From NCBI GenBank assembly GCA_016932575.1, contig JAFGCO010000027.1, positions 1-61,403 of the forward strand: a stretch of DNA of 61,403 nt, in the 5' to 3' direction. Below are positions 25,618 to 34,806 of the stretch, piece after piece (position 1 is the stretch's first letter; every line of letters starts with the position of its first letter). The notes beneath the pieces were generated by a model. That model was not told the origin of the DNA, searched no databases, and saw only the letters and a list, made by a program, of their open reading frames with translations. Origin of the DNA: a bacterium. Lineage in GTDB: Bacteria; Zhuqueibacterota; QNDG01; JAFGCO01. Both the position numbers and the translations under genes were made by a program.

Positions 25618-26268
25618 CTATTTGACAATAAAAAACACCTCGGGGAAATAACTCTTGTCATCATAGGAAGAATCAGATTCACGTATGGCAATTCTCATTC
25701 TTACGCCGGATTGAATACCAATGGCTGAATACGGAAGCGTGATTTCGACCTCTTTACCAGTAATATCCTTCTGGACTGAATTCAGAGTGCTGTTGATGTT
25801 TTTGGGCATCTTTTTATCCTGTTCGTATTGACACAGTTTATAGGATGAACAGAATCCCTCGATTTCATCTCCCAGTCCGCCCAGACAGGCCAGTCCTCCG
25901 TTTTTGTATTTGATACAGGCCACAAGGTCCACCTGATATTCAAATCCCTTCTTATCTTTTCCCCAGAAAGCAATGCCGCCGGTCGCATCGTTGTTATCCG
26001 TATTAAAGTGCATCTCAATGACCGGGCCCGCCAACTGATTCTTTAAATAATAGGCGACTTTCTTCTTCAATTCAGCAGTAATGCGGAGGTTCTCTCCGTC
26101 ACTGGTGATCGACACCTTGACCACGTCTTTTCCGGGCTTTCCTTCATTTTTCTGAACATCTCCGACAGGATCGTCCAGCACAATTTGATGTCTTCCCGCG
26201 ACGGTTTGAGAAAAAGCAACAGCAGCCATACAAATGCACAGCATCAATAACAACAGAAATCTATGCAT
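25618..26268 (-). CDS. Secreted protein, DOMON/CBM9-like fold suspected
   Basis: 216 residues with a signal peptide (MHRFLLLLMLCICMAAVAFS). The mature N-terminus VLDDPVGDVQ, followed by alternating strands such as DVVKVSITSDGENLRITAEL and VIEMHFNTDNNDATGG, resembles DOMON or family-9 carbohydrate-binding folds, which start with a D.GD strand and carry a D.D calcium-like loop. Four Cys in the middle could form disulfides. No catalytic motif is visible. Function unknown; periplasmic or extracellular location is likely. Confidence 0.7.
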   Translation of the reverse strand: MHRFLLLLMLCICMAAVAFSQTVAGRHQIVLDDPVGDVQKNEGKPGKDVVKVSITSDGENLRITAELKKKVAYYLKNQLAGPVIEMHFNTDNNDATGGIAFWGKDKKGFEYQVDLVACIKYKNGGLACLGGLGDEIEGFCSSYKLCQYEQDKKMPKNINSTLNSVQKDITGKEVEITLPYSAIGIQSGVRMRIAIRESDSSYDDKSYFPEVFFIVK

Positions 26269-26427
26269 GATTTTATCCTCTCCTTGGTTTTTGAATGTCC
26301 CTGCACACCATCCCGGGTTCGGGAATCAGCGGAATGAAATTCCTTAACCACATGATTTTGCAACCTTCAGACAAACTCCACGCTGAGTGATATTATATAT
26401 TTTCATTTCTATGATGCAGGATAAATA

Positions 26428-27582
26428 TCACCGTTCGTACGTGACTGCATCCGCAGTAAATCGCCAGGGGGGGCCAGCATCTGCATCCTGTCTCTCAATC
26501 TTCATATGGGTTTCATCTGTCAACTGTAATAATATCACAGACTGCCTGTACCATGTTGGAGAACAGTGATACCATATATGGTAATGATAGATGTGACCAT
26601 CCGGTTTAACTTCATGGAACGGGCGATCTGCAAAACCCGTATCAGCAATGGTAAATGTGTAGCCACCCGTACCCAGGCCAGGAAGCCCGGTACCGATAGA
26701 AAAAATGGGTATCGCGGGATCCACATTATGATAAACCAATGCCATATGCGGATCCACCGGTGAAAACGGCTCGCCCGCCTTGAACCATATGCCCTGGGCT
26801 GTGCCCGGTATATCAAAATCAATTGTACCGCCCACCGGAGGAACGATTCGCACGACATTGGGTTCGCACAAGGTAAATCCGCAAATAGGAATCAGAATTT
26901 GACAGATTTCCTCGGTAAAGTAATCAAGAGGAGATGTGGCATAGGAGTACCAGTAATCATCAAAACGGTCGGTCGCGAATTCTATTTTACGTGTCTTGTC
27001 ATACGTACCGAAATCCAGTCCGTTCTGGCCCGGATTGCCTCCCGCCATCCCCAGTGTATCCCCCGCGGATACCGGAATATTCACCCAGCTCAGACAGTGA
27101 ATAAAACGATTTCCCAGAGAATTAAGCGTATCACATTCGGCTTGATCATCCGCTTCAAGGATTTCGAGAATATCATCATGCAAAGCGGACAGATGTCCGA
27201 ATTGAACAATAAATTCCTCCTCATTTACCGACAGGGTCAATCCATAATCCACATAGCCTCCCTGATCAGTGGCCATAATTCTTGTAATCGTCATGTCCGC
27301 AGGGCAAAAAACCGGCACCTTTTTTGTGACGTCTGTTAATAAAAATCCTCCATGATCGCAGGGAAAAATTTTACCCGATGTCCATCCGATATTCGCGAAA
27401 AAGCAAAAATTGTCTTCATGCATGGGCAGCACAGATAAAAATCCTTGCTCGACTTCCACTCTGTGTGCCGCAACTTTCTCCGGTGATTGACAGGTAAGAA
27501 GAAAAAATATCACCATAATAAAGAAAATCCGGAATATGATATCCGGAATCCGATTGATTATAATCATCACTGATCTCTTCAT
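26428..27582 (-). CDS. Putative lipoprotein with degenerate M23-peptidase-like fold
   Basis: 384 residues from the ATG at 27582 (MKRSVMII); upstream ATGs at 27660 and 27612 have no better ribosome site. A hydrophobic segment ends in FFLLTCQS, which resembles a lipobox but with Thr at -1. The middle (about 90-215) has the strand order of LytM/M23 peptidases, with VQFGHLSALHDDI, VSAGDTLGMAGG and LDFGTYD, but the H.H zinc ligands and the final HLHFE are missing, so it is unlikely to be an active endopeptidase. The C-terminal region (about 230-384) is beta-rich and unrecognised. It is followed on the same strand by the DOMON-like gene. Confidence 0.65.
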   Translation of the reverse strand: MKRSVMIIINRIPDIIFRIFFIMVIFFLLTCQSPEKVAAHRVEVEQGFLSVLPMHEDNFCFFANIGWTSGKIFPCDHGGFLLTDVTKKVPVFCPADMTITRIMATDQGGYVDYGLTLSVNEEEFIVQFGHLSALHDDILEILEADDQAECDTLNSLGNRFIHCLSWVNIPVSAGDTLGMAGGNPGQNGLDFGTYDKTRKIEFATDRFDDYWYSYATSPLDYFTEEICQILIPICGFTLCEPNVVRIVPPVGGTIDFDIPGTAQGIWFKAGEPFSPVDPHMALVYHNVDPAIPIFSIGTGLPGLGTGGYTFTIADTGFADRPFHEVKPDGHIYHYHIWYHCSPTWYRQSVILLQLTDETHMKIERQDADAGPPWRFTADAVTYER

Positions 27583-27941
27583 TTTTTTACCGATCCTGTA
27601 AGTATCCGCCATTTTGATGCGACTGGATTTCAGATAGAATATGAACCGAAGGCAAAACACATATAATCAAATGAAATACACTTGGTCCTGTTTAACAATG
27701 CCAATATATTGAATTCAGGAAAGTGATTCAAGAAAAACCTTGCATCACAGATAAAAATTATCATACTTATAAGAGCATCAATAAATAAATCATTCAGGAT
27801 TACCCCCTGATAAGAGGCATCCATTCCAGCCCGTCACGATTACTGCGGGAGGAGCAAAAAAATACGGGATGTCAAATGGAATCACCACAGGTTTCATCTC
27901 ATTTTTTGTGTTTAATCATTGATCCCCAAAGGAGGGCTGAT
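27583..27941. other. Divergent intergenic region
   Basis: This 359-nt spacer separates the leftward lipoprotein gene from the rightward hydrolase gene. It contains a degenerate CCCCTGATAAGAGG copy of the stem-loop repeat (27804-27817) and the hydrolase ribosome site AAAGGAGGG (27928-27936). I see no gene and no convincing promoter. Confidence 0.5.
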
Positions 27942-29573
27942 ATGAAACTCTCCAAAAAAATACAGATACTTATCATTCATGGTCTGCTCTTTAACATATT
28001 GAATGCAACTCCCCCCCCCGTCTTCACCAACCTGCCCTCAACATCAGCCCAGCCGGAGGGTCTTCGAATCCGTATTAATCCGCCTGTTCAGCAACGATAC
28101 ACCGATGGCGCCCCGATTGTTCTTTACATGCCGGGCGGATTTCAGGGAGAAGGCCTGGATGAACGTGAAACGGGCCTCACCGAACAGGGATTCATCGAGA
28201 TCCGGTTTAACCTTCCCGGGAATGGAGAAAACCGGGATCTCAGCGGCGGGGGGCCTTATGACTACCGGGGAGTCAGCAGCCTGATCGCTCTGCGGGATAT
28301 TATTCAATTTGCAAACGGGTCGATCACAGACATAAACGGGAACACCCTGTCCGATCTGGTCAGCCCGGCCAGTCCCCAATCGGACAATGTCGGACTGATC
28401 GGCTGGTCCATGGGCGGCAGCACCAACATATGCGTCGCAGGACGCTGGGGTCATGTCTTCCAGCTTGCCTGGATCGTGAATTGGGAATCTCCTGTCGGCG
28501 ATGGCATGCCCCAGGCCGAATGCGGCGCAAAACTGGAGGGCATTCTGCGTCCCAATACCATGGAATTAAATCCTGCCTATGATCCGGCCAATGGCAGCTG
28601 GGATCTGTCAACTCTGGCATATGACCCGCAGATTCAGATTCCGATACTGGAGAATACCAGGGAGCATGTCACCGGAGGTCTTTTTTTCGACATGAATCAG
28701 GATGCTCAGATGGATATGAGTATTGATTACATCCCTTATCCTCTGGTCTTCGAGATGTCCGACGGCCTTAAAGCTTATTATTCAGAGAGACTGCGTGAAA
28801 AAGCGAATCAAGAAACCCTTTTCCCCGCCACGCTGCCGCCCCATATACCGACGCCTGCAGAAAACCGGCAATTCTGGGCCATACGTAACGGTGCGTATTG
28901 GATCGATTCAACCATCATCAAGCTGCCTGGCCTGATGTTTATAATCGTTGCCAATGACACAGACCATGTACAGCGCGCTCCGGATCACCCCCACGTGGTC
29001 CTGCAATACGAAGGCTTCGTCAATGCCGGATGCCGTTTTGTCCGTTTGAATCCTGACCGGTCCTATGTGGAATCCCTCCTGGGTCATGAGAATCCGCGCG
29101 CTGCGGATAATCCCGCGTTTATGACCCTGGATCGGACAGACATGAAATCCGTGGTAGAGCCGGTAGATGCCAATAATCGTGATGATATCGGTTATTCACT
29201 GACAGCGGCAGCCGCGGCCTGCGAACTGGCGGACCGGACACAGTTCAGCGACCTGCGCGACCAAATTCATGAATTGATCACATGTGCAGAAGAATTGAAT
29301 CCGCCGATTCCAAAGGCAATAAACCTGATGAATTACCCCAATCCATTCAACTCGCAGACAACTATTCTGTTTGAGCTCACTGAACCTGATGAGATAACTA
29401 TGGATATCATCAACTTAAAAGGACAGACTGTTGAGAGAATAATACAGACCCGGATGCCTGAAGGAAAACATAAATTATCCTGGGAAGCATCAAAATATCC
29501 GACCGGTCTTTACATTTGTCGAATCATCAAAGAAAATCAATTACAATCCAGAAAATTAATATACATCAGATAA
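27942..29573 (+). CDS. Secreted alpha/beta hydrolase with type IX secretion sorting domain
   Basis: 543 residues from the ATG at 27942, which follows a strong AAAGGAGGG site; an earlier in-frame start is rejected. After a signal peptide comes an alpha/beta-hydrolase-like domain with IVLYMPGGFQGEG (oxyanion region) and the nucleophile elbow GWSMGGS, so a Ser hydrolase is likely; a DHPHV segment could supply the His. The last 80 residues are a T9SS type A sorting domain: NYPNPFNSQTTILFEL, then LKGQTVERI and the terminal YICRIIKENQLQSRKLIYI. The product should be exported through the outer membrane. The substrate is not evident. Confidence 0.82.
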   Translation: MKLSKKIQILIIHGLLFNILNATPPPVFTNLPSTSAQPEGLRIRINPPVQQRYTDGAPIVLYMPGGFQGEGLDERETGLTEQGFIEIRFNLPGNGENRDLSGGGPYDYRGVSSLIALRDIIQFANGSITDINGNTLSDLVSPASPQSDNVGLIGWSMGGSTNICVAGRWGHVFQLAWIVNWESPVGDGMPQAECGAKLEGILRPNTMELNPAYDPANGSWDLSTLAYDPQIQIPILENTREHVTGGLFFDMNQDAQMDMSIDYIPYPLVFEMSDGLKAYYSERLREKANQETLFPATLPPHIPTPAENRQFWAIRNGAYWIDSTIIKLPGLMFIIVANDTDHVQRAPDHPHVVLQYEGFVNAGCRFVRLNPDRSYVESLLGHENPRAADNPAFMTLDRTDMKSVVEPVDANNRDDIGYSLTAAAAACELADRTQFSDLRDQIHELITCAEELNPPIPKAINLMNYPNPFNSQTTILFELTEPDEITMDIINLKGQTVERIIQTRMPEGKHKLSWEASKYPTGLYICRIIKENQLQSRKLIYIR

Positions 29574-29799
29574 TCTTTGTCTAAATTTAAACCCGTTCAT
29601 TTTTTTCTTACTTTACTACCATTGATACTCAATGAAATGGGAAGAGGCTTAAAATTCCTTCTCTTTTGGTCTATCATATCATAATAAAAACTTCTCGTAT
29701 TATTCTCCTTGCATTTTATTAATTTATAATTATTTTAAAGTAATCCGTAAAAGGTCGTTCAAACACACTTTAAATAATACAATAATAACCCAACTGTAT

Positions 29800-30657
29800 A
29801 TGGAAAATCCCAGTCTCCTGATTTTAGGCTCTGCCACTCTGGATGAAAATATCATCGACGGAAAACGATTCAGGAAAATCGGCGGTGTCCCTGTTTATGC
29901 CGGATTTACCTTTAAAAAATTGGGATATCCGCCTTCCATTATTTCGAATATCGCTGAAACAGAATTAAATATTCGTCAATTCTTTAAAAAACAGGAGATA
30001 CCGGTACGGTCTGGTTTAACAGATAAAACAACCACTTTCATCAATGAATACAATCGGGATCAACGCACACAGCAGATGCCGTGCTGTGCAATGCCTGTCA
30101 GACCGGAGCAGATAACAGGCTCCTGGAAAAATATCACACATCTTCATCTCGGTCCGCTTCACCCCGATGATCTGGCTCCGGATATCTATTTGCTCGATCC
30201 CGGTTCAAGGCTTGTGACGCTGGACATTCAAGGACTGACCCGTTCGATAAAACAAAATCAGGTGATACAGGAAGTATCTCCTGCCATCAAAGATGCGTTA
30301 AATCAAGCCTGTATTATTAAAGCGGACGATTCAGAATTGAATTTAACATGTCAATATCTGAATTTATCCATCCGTAAGCTGATAAAACAATATCAAGTGA
30401 ATGAGATCGTTGAAACCCTGGCGGATGCCGGAGGAAAGATTCATACAATTGAAAAAAGCATGACATTCTCTGCCCATCCAAAAAAGCAAATCAAAGACAC
30501 CACAGGTGCAGGGGATGTCTTCTTTGCGGCCTATCTGTTTTCAAGGATCTACAAAAAAGAGCCCATATCTTCTGCATGCAGGTTTGCCGCTATGATAGCG
30601 GCCCGGCATATCGAGGGGAATTGGCTGCAAATCGGTCTGCTCAATACAGAATCATGA
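29800..30657 (+). CDS. PfkB-family carbohydrate/nucleoside kinase
   Basis: 285 residues. The C-terminal PfkB signature DTTGAGDVFFAAYL (near 238-251) carries the catalytic Asp and anion hole; the N-terminus has LILGSATLDENIIDG and the substrate-side GGVPVYAGFTFKKLGY. The protein is short for the family (usually 300-330 residues), and the internal region is divergent, so the sugar or nucleoside substrate cannot be named. Its stop overlaps the ribosome site of the following ABC ATPase gene, so it starts a five-gene cluster ending at 34668. Confidence 0.87.
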   Translation: MENPSLLILGSATLDENIIDGKRFRKIGGVPVYAGFTFKKLGYPPSIISNIAETELNIRQFFKKQEIPVRSGLTDKTTTFINEYNRDQRTQQMPCCAMPVRPEQITGSWKNITHLHLGPLHPDDLAPDIYLLDPGSRLVTLDIQGLTRSIKQNQVIQEVSPAIKDALNQACIIKADDSELNLTCQYLNLSIRKLIKQYQVNEIVETLADAGGKIHTIEKSMTFSAHPKKQIKDTTGAGDVFFAAYLFSRIYKKEPISSACRFAAMIAARHIEGNWLQIGLLNTES

Positions 30658-30668
30658 GGAACAATACG

Positions 30669-31406
30669 ATGATTACCACCTATGACATCAGTAAAACCTT
30701 TTATGATTCCAAACGGGGAGAAATCCATGCGGTTTGTCCGACCAGTATTGCAATACGCAAGAGTGAAATCTTCGGATTATTGGGACCAAACGGCGCTGGC
30801 AAAACCACACTGTTGCGCATGCTATCCACAGTGCTGAGTCCTACAACCGGCACAGCGACAATCAACAGTCTGAATTTACTTAAAAATCAGGAGCAGATCA
30901 AAAAAAATATCGGCTTTCTTTCTGGGAATACCAGACTTTACGGACGGCTTTCTCCGAGGGAATTGTTGGACTACTTTGGCGCGCTTTATGAAATTTCACC
31001 TCAACAGATTAAAATCCGGACAACGAAAATTTTCGATATGCTCGATATGTGGGAATTTGTTGATCAACGCATCGAGAAACTTTCCACAGGACAAACCCAA
31101 AAAACCTCCGTCGCGCGAACCATTCTGCACGATCCTCCCATTTATATTTTGGACGAGCCAACCCTGGGTTTGGATATTCTTACAGGCCGCACCATTATTC
31201 AATTTATTCGGGATTCTGCGGCCCAGGGTAAAACCATTCTTTTTTCAACCCATTACATGGAAGAAGCTGAAATGCTTTGTGACAGGATCGCTCTGATGCA
31301 TCAGGGAGAAATATTGGATATTGACACATTAGATAATTTAAAAATAAAGAAAAACAAATATCACCTAGCAGATGTTTTCATGGCCTTTATCAAGGAGGCA
31401 CCATGA
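30669..31406 (+). CDS. ABC transporter ATP-binding protein (NatA type)
   Basis: 245 residues from the ATG at 30669 (MITTYDISK), with GAGGA about 9 nt upstream. Walker A GPNGAGKT, signature LSTGQTQKTSVARTI, Walker B IYILDEPTLGLD and the switch FSTHYMEEAE are present. The signature is LSTGQ rather than LSGGQ, as often found in NatA-like exporters. It overlaps the following permease gene by 4 nt, indicating a two-part exporter. Confidence 0.92.
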   Translation: MITTYDISKTFYDSKRGEIHAVCPTSIAIRKSEIFGLLGPNGAGKTTLLRMLSTVLSPTTGTATINSLNLLKNQEQIKKNIGFLSGNTRLYGRLSPRELLDYFGALYEISPQQIKIRTTKIFDMLDMWEFVDQRIEKLSTGQTQKTSVARTILHDPPIYILDEPTLGLDILTGRTIIQFIRDSAAQGKTILFSTHYMEEAEMLCDRIALMHQGEILDIDTLDNLKIKKNKYHLADVFMAFIKEAP

Positions 31407-33403
31407 ACTGGAACAAAGTCAATATAGTCTATTTGAAAGAAATCAAAGACACATTACGCGATAAACGTACCGTCATGATGATGATCCTGGTTCCTATTCT
31501 TCTTTATCCGTTGCTTTTTATGATTATGGGTCAGTTAATGACTGCAGGCACCAAAAAACTCGAGGCCCAAAAAAGCCGGATCGCATTGAATGATTCTCTT
31601 CCGGGCGTGCTGATCGATATGATCCGGGAAAATAAAGATTTTGATATCCAAAGTGTGGACAATCCGGTTGAAAGTTTGAAGGCGAAAGAAATTCAGGGTT
31701 TTCTGACAAAGAAAATAATTAACGACACGCTGCAGTATGTGGTTTATTATGACGGAGCACTTGACAAGTCGCGTCTCTGTGAGGACCGGTTAACCGGAAT
31801 ACTGAATCGGTATCTGAGGCAGGAACAGGAACAACTGCTTTTGCATAATAAAGTGGATACATCCGTATTGGAACCTTTTGAAATTCACTCGAAAAATATT
31901 GCGCCGCCAAGCCGCATGGGGGGCATGCTGCTGGGCAGTATGATTCCGCTTATTCTGATCGTCACGATGGTACTGGGCGCCATGTATCCTGCCATTGATC
32001 TGACAGCCGGCGAAAAGGAACGAGGCACGCTTGAAACCATTCTGACCATTCCCATTCAGCGGCTGGAGCTTTTGTTTGGTAAATTTTTAACAGTGACGAC
32101 CACGGCATTTATCACCGGTCTTTTAAATCTCGCCTCTATGATACTGGTCTATACTTCAGGCATGGTGCAAATAGGCAAACTGAGTGAACTGATGGAATTT
32201 GGCATCACTCCCTACGGATTGCTTTGGCTGATCGTGTCCTTAATTCCTTTTGCTTTATTTATCAGCGCTGCAATCATTTCGGTCTGTCTGTTTGCACGCT
32301 CCTTTAAAGAAGCGCAAAATTTTGTCACACCGGTATATCTGCTGATCATGTTCCCATCCTTCATTGCATTTATGCCCGGCGTGGAACTGAACCGAACACT
32401 GGCCATGATTCCCGTTGTTAATATCAGCCTGCTTTTTCGGGAAATCTTTTTAAACAATTATCCCCTGGGACTCATTGCATTCACCTTTCTTGCCAATTCA
32501 TTTGTCGCAATGCTGTTTATCATCATTGTCGTCAAACTCTTTCATGTAGAAAGCGTGCTCTTTGGTGAAAATCAGCCTTTCCAGCTTTCTTTGAAACGGT
32601 CACACATAAGACCTGCACCCTCTTTTCAGCCAAGCAGCGCTCTTTTAATTTTTGCACTGGTCATGCTCCTCCTGTTTTATATCGGTTATTTTGCCCAGAT
32701 AAAATCAATCGTCTGGGGACTTGTGATTACTGAGTGGGCATTGATTTGCCTTCCTGTTATTTTGCTTATCTGGTTTTTCAAAGTGAACATAAAACAGACC
32801 CTGAATCTGAAAAAGGCAAATTGGACCGCATTCTTGGGAACGGTTTTCACGGGTATCGGTGCGTTAGGCGTTATGGTCTGGGTTTCCCGGCTACAGATGG
32901 AAATATTTCCGGAGTATCAGGAGCTGGTTGAATCGATGGAAAAAATCCTGAACATATCAACCACACCATTGCATCCTGCCATCGGCCTGTTCATTTTTGC
33001 GTTCAGTCCCGCGATTTGTGAAGAAATGCTCTTCCGCGGATTGCTCTTGTCCTCATTGAAAAAACATATGCCCGGGTGGATGGTCATCGTATTTGTAGGA
33101 TTTCTGTTTGGTGTATTTCATGTGCATCTGTACCGGATTGTCCCCACCGCTCTGCTCGGTATACTGTTTACATATATTGTTTTTCGCACAGGATCCATCT
33201 GGCCCTCAATTCTGGCCCATTTTATCAATAATTCAGTCGTCTATCTGCTGGTTAATTCTCCCACGCTTGTTGAAAAAATCCCCTGGCTAATCGGAGAATC
33301 ATGGCCCACATTAAAGGCCACTCTCATCATGATCACTTTAATGATATTCGGTATTGCTCTCATAGAAATGCGTGCAAAAAATCAAATAATGGATGATAAA
33401 TAG
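31403..33403 (+). CDS. ABC-2/NatB-type permease fused to CPBP intramembrane protease
   Basis: 666 residues. Residues 1-395 form an ABC-2 permease: first helix (VMMMILVPILLYPLLFMIMG), an extracytoplasmic loop, then about five helices, including the coupling region AIDLTAGEKERGTLETIL. After a further set of helices (about 410-500), a CPBP (Abi/CaaX-protease-like) domain occupies about 520-650 with the three motifs EEMLFRG (Glu540, Glu541, Arg545), FGVFHVH and HFINN, all key residues present. The fusion joins export and possible intramembrane proteolysis in one chain. Such fusions exist in a few other phyla, usually as NatB-like proteins. The cargo is unknown. Confidence 0.9.
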   Translation: MNWNKVNIVYLKEIKDTLRDKRTVMMMILVPILLYPLLFMIMGQLMTAGTKKLEAQKSRIALNDSLPGVLIDMIRENKDFDIQSVDNPVESLKAKEIQGFLTKKIINDTLQYVVYYDGALDKSRLCEDRLTGILNRYLRQEQEQLLLHNKVDTSVLEPFEIHSKNIAPPSRMGGMLLGSMIPLILIVTMVLGAMYPAIDLTAGEKERGTLETILTIPIQRLELLFGKFLTVTTTAFITGLLNLASMILVYTSGMVQIGKLSELMEFGITPYGLLWLIVSLIPFALFISAAIISVCLFARSFKEAQNFVTPVYLLIMFPSFIAFMPGVELNRTLAMIPVVNISLLFREIFLNNYPLGLIAFTFLANSFVAMLFIIIVVKLFHVESVLFGENQPFQLSLKRSHIRPAPSFQPSSALLIFALVMLLLFYIGYFAQIKSIVWGLVITEWALICLPVILLIWFFKVNIKQTLNLKKANWTAFLGTVFTGIGALGVMVWVSRLQMEIFPEYQELVESMEKILNISTTPLHPAIGLFIFAFSPAICEEMLFRGLLLSSLKKHMPGWMVIVFVGFLFGVFHVHLYRIVPTALLGILFTYIVFRTGSIWPSILAHFINNSVVYLLVNSPTLVEKIPWLIGESWPTLKATLIMITLMIFGIALIEMRAKNQIMDDK

Positions 33404-33477
33404 AGGCTATCAACAAACATGATCTTAACAGGCATCTGAAAATAAGGCAAAAATTTAAACAAAAGGGAGGGATTTTC

Positions 33478-33885
33478 ATGGATAAGGTCAAAGCCGATCC
33501 AAAATACCGCAAGCATGTACTCATCAAGGGCACAGTTTATCTGACTATTGCACTTGTACTCGTTTTATGGATTGTCCCGCAGGCAAGCGAACATCTGATG
33601 CAAACCAATCCCCCGAGAGCCTTTCTTTTTCTTGAGACAATCATTTTTCTGATTCTGCTGCTCATGATTTTAAGCTGGATCAATGTGCTGCGGGTGGGAA
33701 TTCAAAGCATCAGGCAAAAACAGTATCCCCCCAAAGACGTACCGGTCTTTATCGACACGATTGTAATAACTGATAAAAAAGCCGTAACAAAAGGGAAACT
33801 GGTCATCGGCAGTGCTTTGCTTGCCATTGCGCTTTCTGTATGTCTTTGTGTAACTCTGGCTGTGACTGTATTCAGTATGTTTTAA
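33478..33885 (+). CDS. Three-helix membrane protein of unknown function
   Basis: 135 residues with three predicted transmembrane helices (about 18-35, 50-70 and 110-132) and a middle cytoplasmic or periplasmic loop RQKQYPPKDVPVFIDTIVIT. A strong GGGAGGG site precedes the ATG. It is not a family that I recognise. The next gene starts directly after the stop (no gap), so the two are surely co-translated. Possibly an accessory of the ABC/CPBP system. Confidence 0.75.
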   Translation: MDKVKADPKYRKHVLIKGTVYLTIALVLVLWIVPQASEHLMQTNPPRAFLFLETIIFLILLLMILSWINVLRVGIQSIRQKQYPPKDVPVFIDTIVITDKKAVTKGKLVIGSALLAIALSVCLCVTLAVTVFSMF

Positions 33886-34668
33886 ATGAACATCAATGAA
33901 AAACCGTTTCTCATTCAATTCTGTCCTCCCTGTCAGCTGGACAGGGTTGAGCTGACGTACAAGCCGGATATAAATCAGCAACCGGACATAGGCACCCTGG
34001 CTCAGGCCAGGAAACAATGGAAACTGTACAATCAAAAAAGGAAATCTTCCGGCATTCCCCCGCTGAAAAATTCACTTTTGTTTCGGCCGGATTCTATAAG
34101 AAAAAACAAAGATAGAATCCGTGTTTACTGCGGTCTTACGTCTTATCTGGCCACTTCTTTTCTGTCCGCGCCCTGTAAAGGATGGCACGAAAAACATCTG
34201 GGTGCCGGATTGTCCATTGTCCCCGTGTGCGCAGACGGGCAAATTTTAATCGGCAGACGTTCCGGGATTGTATATCAGGGAAAGCATCGATTTCATGTTG
34301 CCGCAGGTCATGCTCATCCGAAAACAGATTTCAAAACCAAAAACGACACATTAACAAAAGCCGCTCTTCAGGAACTGGATGAAGAAATGGCCATTCAGGC
34401 TGCGGATATTCAAACAATCGAGTTTCTGGGTATCGGTCTCGACCTCACAACATCCAAAACCGAATTTCTTACGCGGGTAAATTTAGAAAATAACGCGGAT
34501 GCCTATATGCATCGGTGGAGAAAAACAGCCTGTTTGTATGAATACCGGGAGTTTGATATGATCACAACACTGGACGCAGTTACCGGTAAAGATTCACTGG
34601 GATTTCATCAAAACAAATTTACCGTTGCCTGCCGGATAGCGCTGGAAGCACATTGGGAATGTAAATAA
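33886..34668 (+). CDS. Divergent Nudix-like hydrolase
   Basis: 260 residues. The C-terminal half (about 108-250) has the Nudix fold order: GLSIVPVCADGQILIGRRSG, the AGHAHP loop, then AALQELDEEMAI as the Nudix helix. The consensus RE..EE reads QE..EE here: the Arg is Gln but the metal-binding Glu residues are kept. The spacing between the loop and helix is longer than in the classic box. The N-terminal 100 residues are unrecognised. It begins immediately after the preceding stop. The substrate is not evident; NDP-sugar or nucleotide derivatives are the family norm. Confidence 0.75.
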   Translation: MNINEKPFLIQFCPPCQLDRVELTYKPDINQQPDIGTLAQARKQWKLYNQKRKSSGIPPLKNSLLFRPDSIRKNKDRIRVYCGLTSYLATSFLSAPCKGWHEKHLGAGLSIVPVCADGQILIGRRSGIVYQGKHRFHVAAGHAHPKTDFKTKNDTLTKAALQELDEEMAIQAADIQTIEFLGIGLDLTTSKTEFLTRVNLENNADAYMHRWRKTACLYEYREFDMITTLDAVTGKDSLGFHQNKFTVACRIALEAHWECK

Positions 34669-34806
34669 CATGATTCATAAATCATTTATCAAATAGGCTC
34701 AATGGGATTGGATAAATTAACTCTATCGGCGCAGCAGGTTTTTCTTCTTTAACACCGAAGTTATCATTCCCGTCTGAAATACAGCCCGAATCCCTCTTTA
34801 TTCTGC

